Source: Mycoplasma sp. CAG:611 (lineage in GTDB: Bacteria; Bacillota_I; Bacilli_A; RF39; UBA660). Taken from it: DNA of 30,954 bases. Under the pieces are notes generated by a model that saw only the letters and a list, made by a program, of their open reading frames with translations, did not search any database and was not told where the DNA came from. This document shows positions 17,161-24,276 of this stretch, in pieces (the first letter of the stretch is position 1; the number at the start of each line of letters is the position of its first letter). The stretch is from positions 1 through 30,954 of the forward strand of contig HF999799.1 in NCBI GenBank assembly GCA_000434175.1. The letters are read 5' to 3'. The position numbers and the translations under genes were made by a program.

Positions 17161-18264
17161 ATGATAAAAGTATTAAGTATATTTGGAACAAGACCAGAAG
17201 CAATAAAGATGGCGCCTTTAATAAAAAAATTAGAAGAAAATAAAGATATTGCAAATATTGTTTGCGTTACGGCACAACATAGAGAAATGTTAGATCAAGT
17301 ACTAGAAGTGTTTGATATAAAACCTGATTATGACTTAAATATTATGAAACAAGGACAAACATTAAGTGATATAACAACAAGAGCTTTATTAGGATTAAAT
17401 GAAGTTTTATTAAAAGAAAAACCTAACATAGTTTTAGTACATGGAGATACAACAACTAGCTTTGTTGGAGCTTTAGCAGCATTTTATAATCAAATAGATG
17501 TAGGTCATGTTGAAGCAGGACTTAGAACTTGGAATAAGTATTCTCCTTTTCCAGAGGAAATGAATAGACAAATGGTTGATTGTATTGCTGATATGTATTT
17601 TGCTCCAACTGAAAAGTCAAAACAAAATTTATTAAAAGAAGGAAAAGAAGAAACAAAGATATATGTAACAGGTAATACTGCGATAGATGCGATGAAATTT
17701 ACCGTAAAAGATGATTATACAAATGAAGTTTTTGATTGGATAGGAAATGATAGAATGATTCTTTTAACAGCTCACAGAAGAGAAAATTTAGGAGAACCAT
17801 TATATAATATCTTTAGAGGAATAAAAAAAGCAATTGATGAATTTGAAGATGTTAAAATAGTTTACCCAATTCATAAAAATCCTCTAGTTAGACAAGTAGC
17901 AAATGAAATTTTTAAAGATGATGATAAAATAAAATTAATTGAACCACTTGATGTCGTTGATTTTCATAATATGATGAATAAAGCATATATGATACTTACT
18001 GATAGTGGTGGAGTTCAAGAAGAAGCTCCTTCTTTAGGAAAACCTGTTTTGGTTTTAAGAAATACAACAGAACGTCCAGAAGGAGTAGAGGCAGGAACAT
18101 TAAAACTTGTAGGTACAAACGAACAAAATATTTATAATGCCGTAAAAGAACTATTAACAAATGAGGATGAATATTTAAAAATGAGTAAAGCATCTAATCC
18201 TTATGGAGATGGTTTTACAAGTGATAGGATTGTTACAGCAATTTTAAAAAAATATAATGAATAA
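17161..18264 (+). CDS. mnaA: UDP-N-acetylglucosamine 2-epimerase (non-hydrolysing)
   Basis: 367 residues. The enzyme interconverts UDP-GlcNAc and UDP-ManNAc. Clear signatures: IFGTRPEAIKMAPLI, TAQHREMLDQVL, VHGDTTTSFVGALAAFY, HVEAGLRTWNKYSPFPEEMNR (with the conserved acidic and Arg residues), TGNTAIDAM, TAHRRENLG, IHKNPLVR and TDSGGVQEEAPSLGKPVLVLRNTTERPEG. Length is normal. The ATG at 17161 is supported by GAGG at 17151-17154; the upstream in-frame GTG overlaps the tagA stop and lacks a site. It ends the polysaccharide operon, followed by a good terminator. Its product feeds TagA. Confidence 0.97.
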   Translation: MIKVLSIFGTRPEAIKMAPLIKKLEENKDIANIVCVTAQHREMLDQVLEVFDIKPDYDLNIMKQGQTLSDITTRALLGLNEVLLKEKPNIVLVHGDTTTSFVGALAAFYNQIDVGHVEAGLRTWNKYSPFPEEMNRQMVDCIADMYFAPTEKSKQNLLKEGKEETKIYVTGNTAIDAMKFTVKDDYTNEVFDWIGNDRMILLTAHRRENLGEPLYNIFRGIKKAIDEFEDVKIVYPIHKNPLVRQVANEIFKDDDKIKLIEPLDVVDFHNMMNKAYMILTDSGGVQEEAPSLGKPVLVLRNTTERPEGVEAGTLKLVGTNEQNIYNAVKELLTNEDEYLKMSKASNPYGDGFTSDRIVTAILKKYNE

Positions 18265-18270
18265 TTATTT

Positions 18271-18300
18271 AAAATTACCATAATTTGGTAATTTTTATTT
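18271..18300 (+). terminator. Intrinsic terminator of the polysaccharide operon
   Basis: AAAATTACC (18271-18279) pairs perfectly with GGTAATTTT (18287-18295) over a 7-base loop, followed by a T-rich run, 7 bases after the mnaA stop. Confidence 0.8.
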
Positions 18301-18373
18301 TACCAAATTTTAAGCATTATATATTTCAAAAATTAGTAGATAATAATAATGTAGTTTGAAAGGAATGATTATT

Positions 18374-19428
18374 ATGAATTTTAAAAAAATTTTTAACAAA
18401 CTACTAATTTTCATATTTCTTATATCTATTATTAGTGTACCAAATATAGTTTTTGCTTATACAAAAAAAGTTGTACTTGGTGGAGAAAATATAGGAATAA
18501 AAGTTAATTTGTTTTTGCTTATGCAAAAAAAGTTGTACTTGGTGGAGAAAATATAGGAATAAAAGTTAATTCAAATGGAGTGTTAGTCGTAGGTTTTTAC
18601 CAAATTGATGGAAAAAATCCTGCAAAAGATGCTGGACTTAGAATCGGTGATAGAATAATTAAGATAAATGATACTGATATTAATATAATATCTGATTTAA
18701 CTTCTTCTATCAAAGATAATACGGAAGTATTAGAAGTTACATATGAAAGAAATAACAAAACATATAATACAAAAATAAATTTATATAAAGACTCTAATAA
18801 TGTGTATAAAACAGGTCTATATGTTAAAGATAAAATAATAGGAATAGGAACACTTACTTTTATTGATCCAAATACTAAAATGTATGGTGCACTTGGACAT
18901 GAAATAATGGAAAAAACAACAGGAACAAAATTTGAGATTAAAGATGGAACAATTTTTAAATCAAATGTTACAGGTATAGATAAAGGAACAAGAAATTCTC
19001 CAGGTGGTAAAAGGGCAAGTTACATGCTTGATGATACTTATGGGACAATTACAAAAAATGAAATAAACGGAATATATGGCGTATACAATAAAAATATAGA
19101 TACTGCTAATTTAATTGAAGTAGCAGATAGTTCTAGTATAAAGCTTGGTAAAGCTTATTTTACAACAGTTATAAAAGATGATACTAAAGAAACTTTCGAA
19201 ATAAATATTTTAAAAATTAATAAAAATGATGCAACAAAAAATATATTCTTTGAAATAACAGATGAAAAACTTCTTAAAAGAACAAATGGAGTTGTCCAAG
19301 GAATGAGTGGTTCTCCAATTATTCAAGATGGTAAATTAATCGGTGCTGTAACACATGTTGTTGTAGATGATTCTAGTAAAGGTTATGGTATATTTATTAC
19401 ATCAATGTTAAAAGAAATTGAAAATTAA
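18374..19428 (+). pseudogene. spoIVB: SpoIVB peptidase, frame broken by a 62-bp tandem duplication
   Basis: S55-family serine peptidase that in B. subtilis signals from the forespore to activate SigK processing in the mother cell. From ATG 18374 (AAGGA 9 bases upstream) comes a secretion or membrane anchor (residues about 5-28), then the start of the mature protein. At 18510 a repeated 62-bp unit shifts the frame and this fragment ends at 18556. The original frame resumes as VLVVGFYQIDGKNPAKDAGL (PDZ domain), then GALGHEI (catalytic His), then VVQGMSGSPIIQDGKLIGAVTHV (catalytic Ser). Removing one unit leaves a continuous 330-residue ORF, so the gene is otherwise intact. It may be a real mutation or an assembly error. 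No canonical promoter was seen upstream. Confidence 0.9.
18449..18572 (+). repeat. Tandem duplication, 2 x 62 bp, inside spoIVB
   Basis: Copies 18449-18510 and 18511-18572 differ at one internal position (A/G at 18461/18523, Thr or Ala codon) and at the last base. The unit length is not a multiple of three, so it shifts the frame. Confidence 0.97.
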
Positions 19429-19453
19429 AAAGGATAACTTTTGTTATCCTTTT
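19428..19453. terminator. Bidirectional terminator between spoIVB and glmS
   Basis: An 11-bp perfect stem (19428-19438 with 19443-19453) around a TTTT loop has A-rich and T-rich ends on both sides. It overlaps both convergent stop codons and would work on either strand. Confidence 0.9.
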
Positions 19454-21248
19454 ATTCTACTGTAACAGATTTTGCTAAGTTTTTAGGTTTATCAATGTCA
19501 CAACCGCGTAATTTAGCTATTTCATAAGATAATACTTGAAGTGGTACAATAGTAAGCATATTTTGGATTAAATCATTTGTTTTTGGAATTTCAATTAATA
19601 TATCGTAAATTTCTTTATCAATATTAGTATCATTTGTAACAAGAATTACTTTAGCACCACGAGCTTTTACTTCTTTAATGTTACTTATTGTTTTTTCTTT
19701 AATACTATCTTTTGTTACTACTGCAAATACAGGTGTATTATTATCAATTAATGAAATAGTACCATGTTTTAATTCACCAGCTGCATATGCTTCACTATGA
19801 ATGTAGCTTATTTCTTTTAATTTTAAGCTACCTTCCATACATAAAGCGTAATCAACATTTCTACCTATAAAGAAGATATCTTCTTCATTATATATATCAT
19901 TTGCAATTTTTTTGTAAAGATCTTTATTAATTATAGAATTAATATTAATTGGAAGAGATTTTAATTCATTTATTAAATTTTCTTCATCCTTTTTAGTCAA
20001 CTTATTGTTTTTTCTTCCAAGATAAATAGCAATTAGTGATAAAACTAGTACTTGAGCTATATAAGCCTTAGTTGTAGCAACAGCAATTTCAGGTCCTGCT
20101 AGAGTATATATAACATTATCACATATTCTAGCAATAGAACTTTCTTTAACATTTATTATTCCTAAACTATCACAATTTTTAGATTTTGTTAATTTTAAGG
20201 CTTCAAGTGTATCTGCTGTTTCTCCAGATTGAGAAATAGGAATAATAAGTGTATCTTCATCAAAAAAGTTTGTTTTATATCTAAATTCACTAGCTATTTC
20301 AACATCAACTTCAATATTTGCATATTCTTCAATTAAATATTTTCCTATCATTCCTGCATGTATGGCACTACCACAACCAAGAATACATATTTTTTTATAA
20401 TTTTTCTTAAAATATTTATCTAAATTAATTTCATTATTTTCAAGAATACTATTTAAAGTCTTTTTAATAACTTCAGGTTCTTCATTTATTTCTTTAATCA
20501 TAAAATGATCGTAACCATTTTTATCTATTAAAGATTTATCTCCATTAAAAGTTTTAACTTCTTTTTTTGTAATTTTATTATCTTTATCATATACAATTAC
20601 TTCATCACTTTTAATAACAGCATATTCATTATCTTCGAGTAATATATACTTATTTGTAAACTCAAGTATTGCAGGAACATCACTTGCAATATAATTTTCA
20701 TTTTTATTAATTCCTATAATTAAAGGGCTATTTTTTTTAATAGCAAAAATTCTATCTTTAAAATCAGTATTAATTATACCAATAGCATAAGCACCACGAA
20801 CTTTTTCTTTAAAAAGTTCAATAGTTTTATTCATATCGTTTGTTTTATTATATAAATCATTAAGTAAGACAACTGCTACTTCTGTATCAGTATCTGATAT
20901 AAAATTATAATCTTTGAATTCATCTTTAATTTCTTTATAGTTTTCAATTATACCATTATGAACGATAGTGATTTTTCCTGCTGTATGAGGATGAGAGTTA
21001 ATTTTATTAGGTACACCATGAGTTGCCCATCTAGTATGGCCTAAACCTATATTACTTTTAATATTAAAATCTAGTTTTTCTTCAAGATTTTTTATTCTTC
21101 CTTTTTCTTTTTCAATATAAATATCATTATCTTTCAATATACATATTCCTGATGAATCATAACCTCTATATTCAAGATTATGTAATCCATCAATTAACAC
21201 TTTTAGAGAATTACCATTTTTCCCTGCGTATCCAACAATTCCACACAT
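19452..21248 (-). CDS. glmS: Glutamine--fructose-6-phosphate aminotransferase (isomerising)
   Basis: 598 residues, normal length. It makes glucosamine-6-phosphate from fructose-6-phosphate and glutamine, the first step to UDP-GlcNAc. The N-terminal Ntn glutaminase domain begins MCGIVGYAG with Cys2 as nucleophile after Met removal, followed by LEYRGYDSSGI, GHTRWATHG and SDTDTEVAV. Two SIS isomerase domains follow (CGSAIHAG, PISQSGETADTLEALK, AYAAGELKHGTISL), and the end PKNLAKSVTVE is the standard C-terminus. UDP-GlcNAc is the precursor for peptidoglycan and for the MnaA/TagA pathway encoded nearby. The leader contains a glmS ribozyme, and AGGAG precedes the ATG. Confidence 0.98.
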   Translation of the reverse strand: MCGIVGYAGKNGNSLKVLIDGLHNLEYRGYDSSGICILKDNDIYIEKEKGRIKNLEEKLDFNIKSNIGLGHTRWATHGVPNKINSHPHTAGKITIVHNGIIENYKEIKDEFKDYNFISDTDTEVAVVLLNDLYNKTNDMNKTIELFKEKVRGAYAIGIINTDFKDRIFAIKKNSPLIIGINKNENYIASDVPAILEFTNKYILLEDNEYAVIKSDEVIVYDKDNKITKKEVKTFNGDKSLIDKNGYDHFMIKEINEEPEVIKKTLNSILENNEINLDKYFKKNYKKICILGCGSAIHAGMIGKYLIEEYANIEVDVEIASEFRYKTNFFDEDTLIIPISQSGETADTLEALKLTKSKNCDSLGIINVKESSIARICDNVIYTLAGPEIAVATTKAYIAQVLVLSLIAIYLGRKNNKLTKKDEENLINELKSLPININSIINKDLYKKIANDIYNEEDIFFIGRNVDYALCMEGSLKLKEISYIHSEAYAAGELKHGTISLIDNNTPVFAVVTKDSIKEKTISNIKEVKARGAKVILVTNDTNIDKEIYDILIEIPKTNDLIQNMLTIVPLQVLSYEIAKLRGCDIDKPKNLAKSVTVE

Positions 21249-21274
21249 TTTTTTGTACTCCTAACTTTTGTTTC

Positions 21275-21424
21275 TATTATTATTTATGTGTTTAATATAT
21301 TTTTTGTTATAATATTTATTTTATTTTTTAAATATATTTAACGTTTAACACAAAAATCCGTTGTAACATCCGCCGAATATTTCGATAATTACAAATCCTC
21401 GTCAACTTTTAAAGTCCAGGCGCT
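21275..21424 (-). ncRNA. glmS ribozyme / glucosamine-6-phosphate riboswitch
   Basis: In the leader of glmS, read on the minus strand, AGCGCC at 21424-21419 marks the self-cleavage site (cut before G at 21423). It is followed by a P1 stem (ACTTT/AAAGT), the conserved GTTGACGAGGAT, P2 formed by TTGTAA with TTACAA, and the loop ATCGAAATATTCGGCGGAT. These are the core bases of the B. subtilis ribozyme. The P3/P4 part is very AT-rich (GTGTTAA near 21345 with TTAAACAC near 21290). Binding of glucosamine-6-phosphate triggers cleavage and mRNA decay, giving feedback on glmS. The 3' limit is approximate. Confidence 0.95.
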
Positions 21425-21473
21425 AATTATAAATATTACCTCCATCTATTTATAACTTTAATTTAATTATAAA

Positions 21474-21500
21474 TAAAAAAATAGCTTTTGTAAACTATTT
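21474..21500 (-). terminator. Weak terminator after the DUF2179 gene
   Basis: On the minus strand, AAATAG (21500-21495) pairs with CTATTT (21484-21479), followed by a run of T. The stem is only 6 bp, with a 10-base loop. Confidence 0.4.
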
Positions 21501-22143
21501 CATTTTTTCTTCCATAAAATATCCATTTAAGACATATTTACTTTCATTAGCTACGATAAAAGCACTATTATCATATTTTTTTACAAGTTTTTGAAGTTTA
21601 AAATAATTAGAGTTAGATATTTCAATAAATAACATATATTTATCAGGTATTCCTTTTTTCCCTAAAACTTCCATAACACTAACAGCAAAACCATTTTTTC
21701 TTAATCCATCAACCATATCAGGATAAGCTTTATTAGTTATTATTTGAACTGATAAATTACCTTTAATATATTTATTAGATAACATACTTCCAATGTATGA
21801 CAGCAAAACCATTTTTTCTTAACCCATCAACCATATCAGGATAGGCTTTATTAGTTATTATTTGAACGGATAAATTACCTTTAATATATTTATTAGATAA
21901 CATACTTCCAATGTATGTTCCAGCGGCAAAACCTCCAGCATAACTAATAGCAATAAAAATACTATTGCTTGTTGTATTTAATGCTTCTTTCACTATTAAA
22001 AACCATACAAGAAGTTCAAAAAAACCTATAATCGTAGCTTCTTTAGTTTTCCCTTTTACTGTTTCCATCGTTCTAAAAGTACCTAAACTAACATCTATTA
22101 TTCTAACAAAAAAAATTTTAAAACATAATATTAATAATTCCAT
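21495..22143 (-). pseudogene. DUF5698/DUF2179 (UPF0316, YebE-like) membrane protein, frame broken by a 118-bp duplication
   Basis: Read on the minus strand from ATG 22143 (AAAGGAA upstream). Three hydrophobic segments form the DUF5698 part (FKIFFVRIIDVSLGTFRTME, then GFFELLVWFLIVKEAL, then SIFIAISYAGGFAAGTYIG), continuing into the DUF2179 domain (SVQIITNKAYPDMVDGLRKNGFAV). A repeated 118-bp unit then shifts the frame; the true continuation VMEVLGKKGIPDKYMLFIEI... lies in the next frame to 21495. Deleting one copy restores a continuous 176-residue protein, the usual family size. The function of the family is unknown to me. As in spoIVB, the lesion could be real or an assembly fault. Confidence 0.88.
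21682..21917 (-). repeat. Tandem duplication, 2 x 118 bp, inside the DUF2179 gene
   Basis: Copies 21682-21799 and 21800-21917 differ at three positions. On the coding strand all three are synonymous (GGA/GGG Gly, GCT/GCC Ala, TCA/TCC Ser). The unit is not a multiple of three. Confidence 0.97.
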
Positions 22144-22197
22144 AAATATATTCCTTTCATTATTATTTATTATGTCCTAAAATTTTAATTTAATTTA

Positions 22198-22290
22198 TTA
22201 TATTAAATAAAATAATACAGTGGCTAAACTACCTAATAAAAGTGCTACAAGCATAATAATTACAACAACCTTTTGAAATTTTTTACTCAT
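22198..22290 (-). CDS. DUF4044-type micro-protein, Prli42-like
   Basis: A 30-residue ORF on the minus strand with GGAGG ten bases before the ATG and its own good promoter. The peptide has a basic N-terminus (MSKKFQK) followed by one membrane helix (VVVIIMLVALLLGSLATVLFY). This is the layout of the DUF4044 family, which includes Listeria Prli42, a membrane anchor for the stressosome protein RsbR. The match is by pattern and length only, and a single-helix peptide this short could have another role. No stressosome gene is in the window. The DUF2179 gene lies 54 bases downstream and may be co-transcribed. Confidence 0.75.
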   Translation of the reverse strand: MSKKFQKVVVIIMLVALLLGSLATVLFYLI

Positions 22291-22321
22291 TTAAATCATT
22301 CCTCCATCTTTCTTCTTTTCT

Positions 22322-22351
22322 AGTATATCAAATAATATAGTATTAAGTCAA
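22322..22351 (-). promoter_or_regulatory. Sigma-A type promoter for the Prli42-like gene
   Basis: On the minus strand, TTGACT (22351-22346) and TATACT (22327-22322) with an 18-base spacer, about 30 bases before the ribosome binding site. Confidence 0.75.
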
Positions 22352-22356
22352 AAAAA

Positions 22357-22387
22357 TTGTCACATTTATTGTCACATATTATTTGTC
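22357..22387. repeat. Short direct repeats TTGTCACAT between divergent genes
   Basis: TTGTCACAT occurs at 22357-22365 and 22369-22377 (12-base period), with a partial TTGTC at 22383-22387. They lie between the minus-strand promoter and spoIIM. They could be an operator for one or both sides; no known box was recognised. Confidence 0.5.
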
Positions 22388-22424
22388 TTTTTTTAATAAC
22401 TTTAATTAGAAAGGAAAAATATAT

Positions 22425-23060
22425 ATGAATAAAAAAATGAACTTAAAAAAAATCAAAAAAATCAATTTTAATATTTTTAATAACAAATCATTCTTAATCT
22501 TTTTAGTATCTTTATTTGTAATTGGAATAGTAATTGGCATAATATTTTTTAATTTTTTAGATAGCAGTGATATTAGTACAATAAATAATAATGTAAATAA
22601 CAGTTTAACTCTTTCTTCAGATTATAATTATATAAATAATTTATTTTTAAATTTAAAAAACAATATAAGTTTAAATTTATTTATTTTTATCTTAGGAATA
22701 AGTGTGATTGGAGTACTTGTAATATTATTTTTATACTTTAGTGAAGCTTTTTCTCTAGGATTTTGTCTTGCTAGTTTAGTAAACACATACAAATTTAAAG
22801 GAATAATTGCTAGCTTTTGTTATTTATTTCCTGGTAAAATATTATATTTAGTAAATCTTTTTCTCTTAACATTTTTTAGTGTTAAATTTAGTTATAAATT
22901 AATATCATATATATTTTTAAAAAAAGAAATTAATTTACAAGAAGAATTTAAAAAATATACTAAAAAAATACTTGTTTGTTTAGCTATTTCCCTTATTGTT
23001 TCAGTAATCTCAGTATTTGTTGATCCAATTTTAATAAAATTATGGACAAGTATTAAATAA
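22425..23060 (+). CDS. spoIIM: Stage II sporulation protein M family protein
   Basis: 211 residues, five or six membrane segments. The first is SFLIFLVSLFVIGIVIGIIF (about residues 26-45), then an external loop, then FIFILGISVIGVLVILFLYF, FSLGFCLASLVNTYKFKGI, SFCYLFPGKILYLVNLFLL and a final pair. Length and the G-x-x-x-G-rich FPGK segment match SpoIIM/DUF95 proteins. In endospore formers SpoIIM acts with SpoIID and SpoIIP in the mother cell, thinning septal peptidoglycan before engulfment. AAAGGA precedes the ATG. I could not identify a SigE-type promoter with confidence. A HExxH protein follows after 31 bases, presumably in the same transcript. Confidence 0.86.
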   Translation: MNKKMNLKKIKKINFNIFNNKSFLIFLVSLFVIGIVIGIIFFNFLDSSDISTINNNVNNSLTLSSDYNYINNLFLNLKNNISLNLFIFILGISVIGVLVILFLYFSEAFSLGFCLASLVNTYKFKGIIASFCYLFPGKILYLVNLFLLTFFSVKFSYKLISYIFLKKEINLQEEFKKYTKKILVCLAISLIVSVISVFVDPILIKLWTSIK

Positions 23061-23091
23061 ATCTTTATAATTGTAAGTAGGGTGATGGTTT

Positions 23092-24204
23092 ATGAATATA
23101 AGTTATGAAGATTATTATAAGCTTTATAATTATACTAATATTGATTTAACGGATGAATCATATTTAGAAGATGAAGAAAGATTAAGATATATAATAAGTA
23201 AAATAAAGGTAAAAAATCCCAAAAAATATTTTAAAGAAGAAGATGGATTTAAAGTAACAAAAGAAATCTTTGAAGAAAATAAAGAAGATTTAATATTTAT
23301 GAAATATATTTTAAATAAACTTAATGTTAATAGTGAATCTAAAACTATTATTGAAGGGTATTTAGCATGCCTTAAAGAAATTGAATTTGATTTAAGAGAC
23401 TTTGAAATAGAACTTGAAAAAATGAAAGAAATTCATTTAAAATATTTAAAAAGTTTTAAAGATAAAACATATTATAATGTCATTAGAAATTTTCTTAAAA
23501 ACAATCCTGATTTTTTAAGTTTAAGCTCTTGTGATGATGAAGTAAGTTTTATGGATAATGAAGGTGGATTAACATATACATGTTTTAATAAAAATTTTGT
23601 TTCTTTAAGTGAAGATGATTTTGATGATTATATGCTTAGTATGTATATACATGAAATGCAACATGTATTTGATTTGGAAAATGGTGAATCAAACCTTGAT
23701 AATTTATATTATGAATTAAAATCTATTTTAACAGAATTATATTTAAGTGATTATGTAAAAGAAAATTATGATGAAGAATATGGTTTTAATATTAAACTTT
23801 ATACTCTTTCTAATGAACTTTATTTACTATATGAGATTGTTTTATTAAGTGATTTATTAAATAAACTTATAAATAAAAATAAAGAAGCGAATATTTTATC
23901 TTATCAAGAAACTTTAAAAACATATAGTGAGCAAGAAATAGTTGATATTTTATTATCCCATGAAGATACTGATAAATTTGTTCATAGTTATGATTGCTTA
24001 ATTGCATTATGTATTTATTTTCATAATAAGGATAAAGATAATGGTTTTAAAATGGCTGATAATTATATAAAAAATTCATCAATGCAAGAAATAAATATGG
24101 ATATTAACTTTAATGAAATATTAGAAAAACTTATAAATGAAATAAATATAGTAGTAAAAAATTTAAAAAAATATACTAATAAAAGAACAAGAAGAATTAG
24201 ATAG
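23092..24204 (+). CDS. Uncharacterised HExxH-motif protein, possible zinc metallopeptidase
   Basis: 370 residues; family not recognised. The clear feature is H187-E-M-Q-H191 in SMYIHEMQHVFDLENGE, a gluzincin-type zinc site, with Glu candidates for the third ligand at E208 and E215 in the following helix (YYELKSILTELYLSDY). The rest is acidic, Lys-rich and mostly helical; the N-terminus has short YEDYYKLYNY-type segments. There is no signal peptide or membrane helix, so it should act in the cytoplasm. ATG 23092 is preceded by AGGGTGATGG. Location directly after spoIIM hints at, but does not prove, a role in development. Other C-terminal basic residues (KRTRRIR) could bind nucleic acid or membrane. 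Confidence 0.75.
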   Translation: MNISYEDYYKLYNYTNIDLTDESYLEDEERLRYIISKIKVKNPKKYFKEEDGFKVTKEIFEENKEDLIFMKYILNKLNVNSESKTIIEGYLACLKEIEFDLRDFEIELEKMKEIHLKYLKSFKDKTYYNVIRNFLKNNPDFLSLSSCDDEVSFMDNEGGLTYTCFNKNFVSLSEDDFDDYMLSMYIHEMQHVFDLENGESNLDNLYYELKSILTELYLSDYVKENYDEEYGFNIKLYTLSNELYLLYEIVLLSDLLNKLINKNKEANILSYQETLKTYSEQEIVDILLSHEDTDKFVHSYDCLIALCIYFHNKDKDNGFKMADNYIKNSSMQEINMDINFNEILEKLINEINIVVKNLKKYTNKRTRRIR

Positions 24205-24276
24205 GTAATTTAATTAATTATTGCTTTTTTATATCTTTTATAGTATTATTATGTAAGTATTTAGGAAGTGATGTTT

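Noticed and set aside
6347..18264. Horizontally acquired island
   Set aside because: The locus has the gene types often transferred, but I see no transposase, integrase, tRNA, flanking repeat or clear change of base composition at either edge; it begins three bases after xseB.
18374..18600. Programmed ribosomal frameshift in spoIVB
   Set aside because: The frame change is fully explained by the second copy of a 62-bp direct repeat; there is no slippery heptamer with a following structure, and the family does not use frameshifting.
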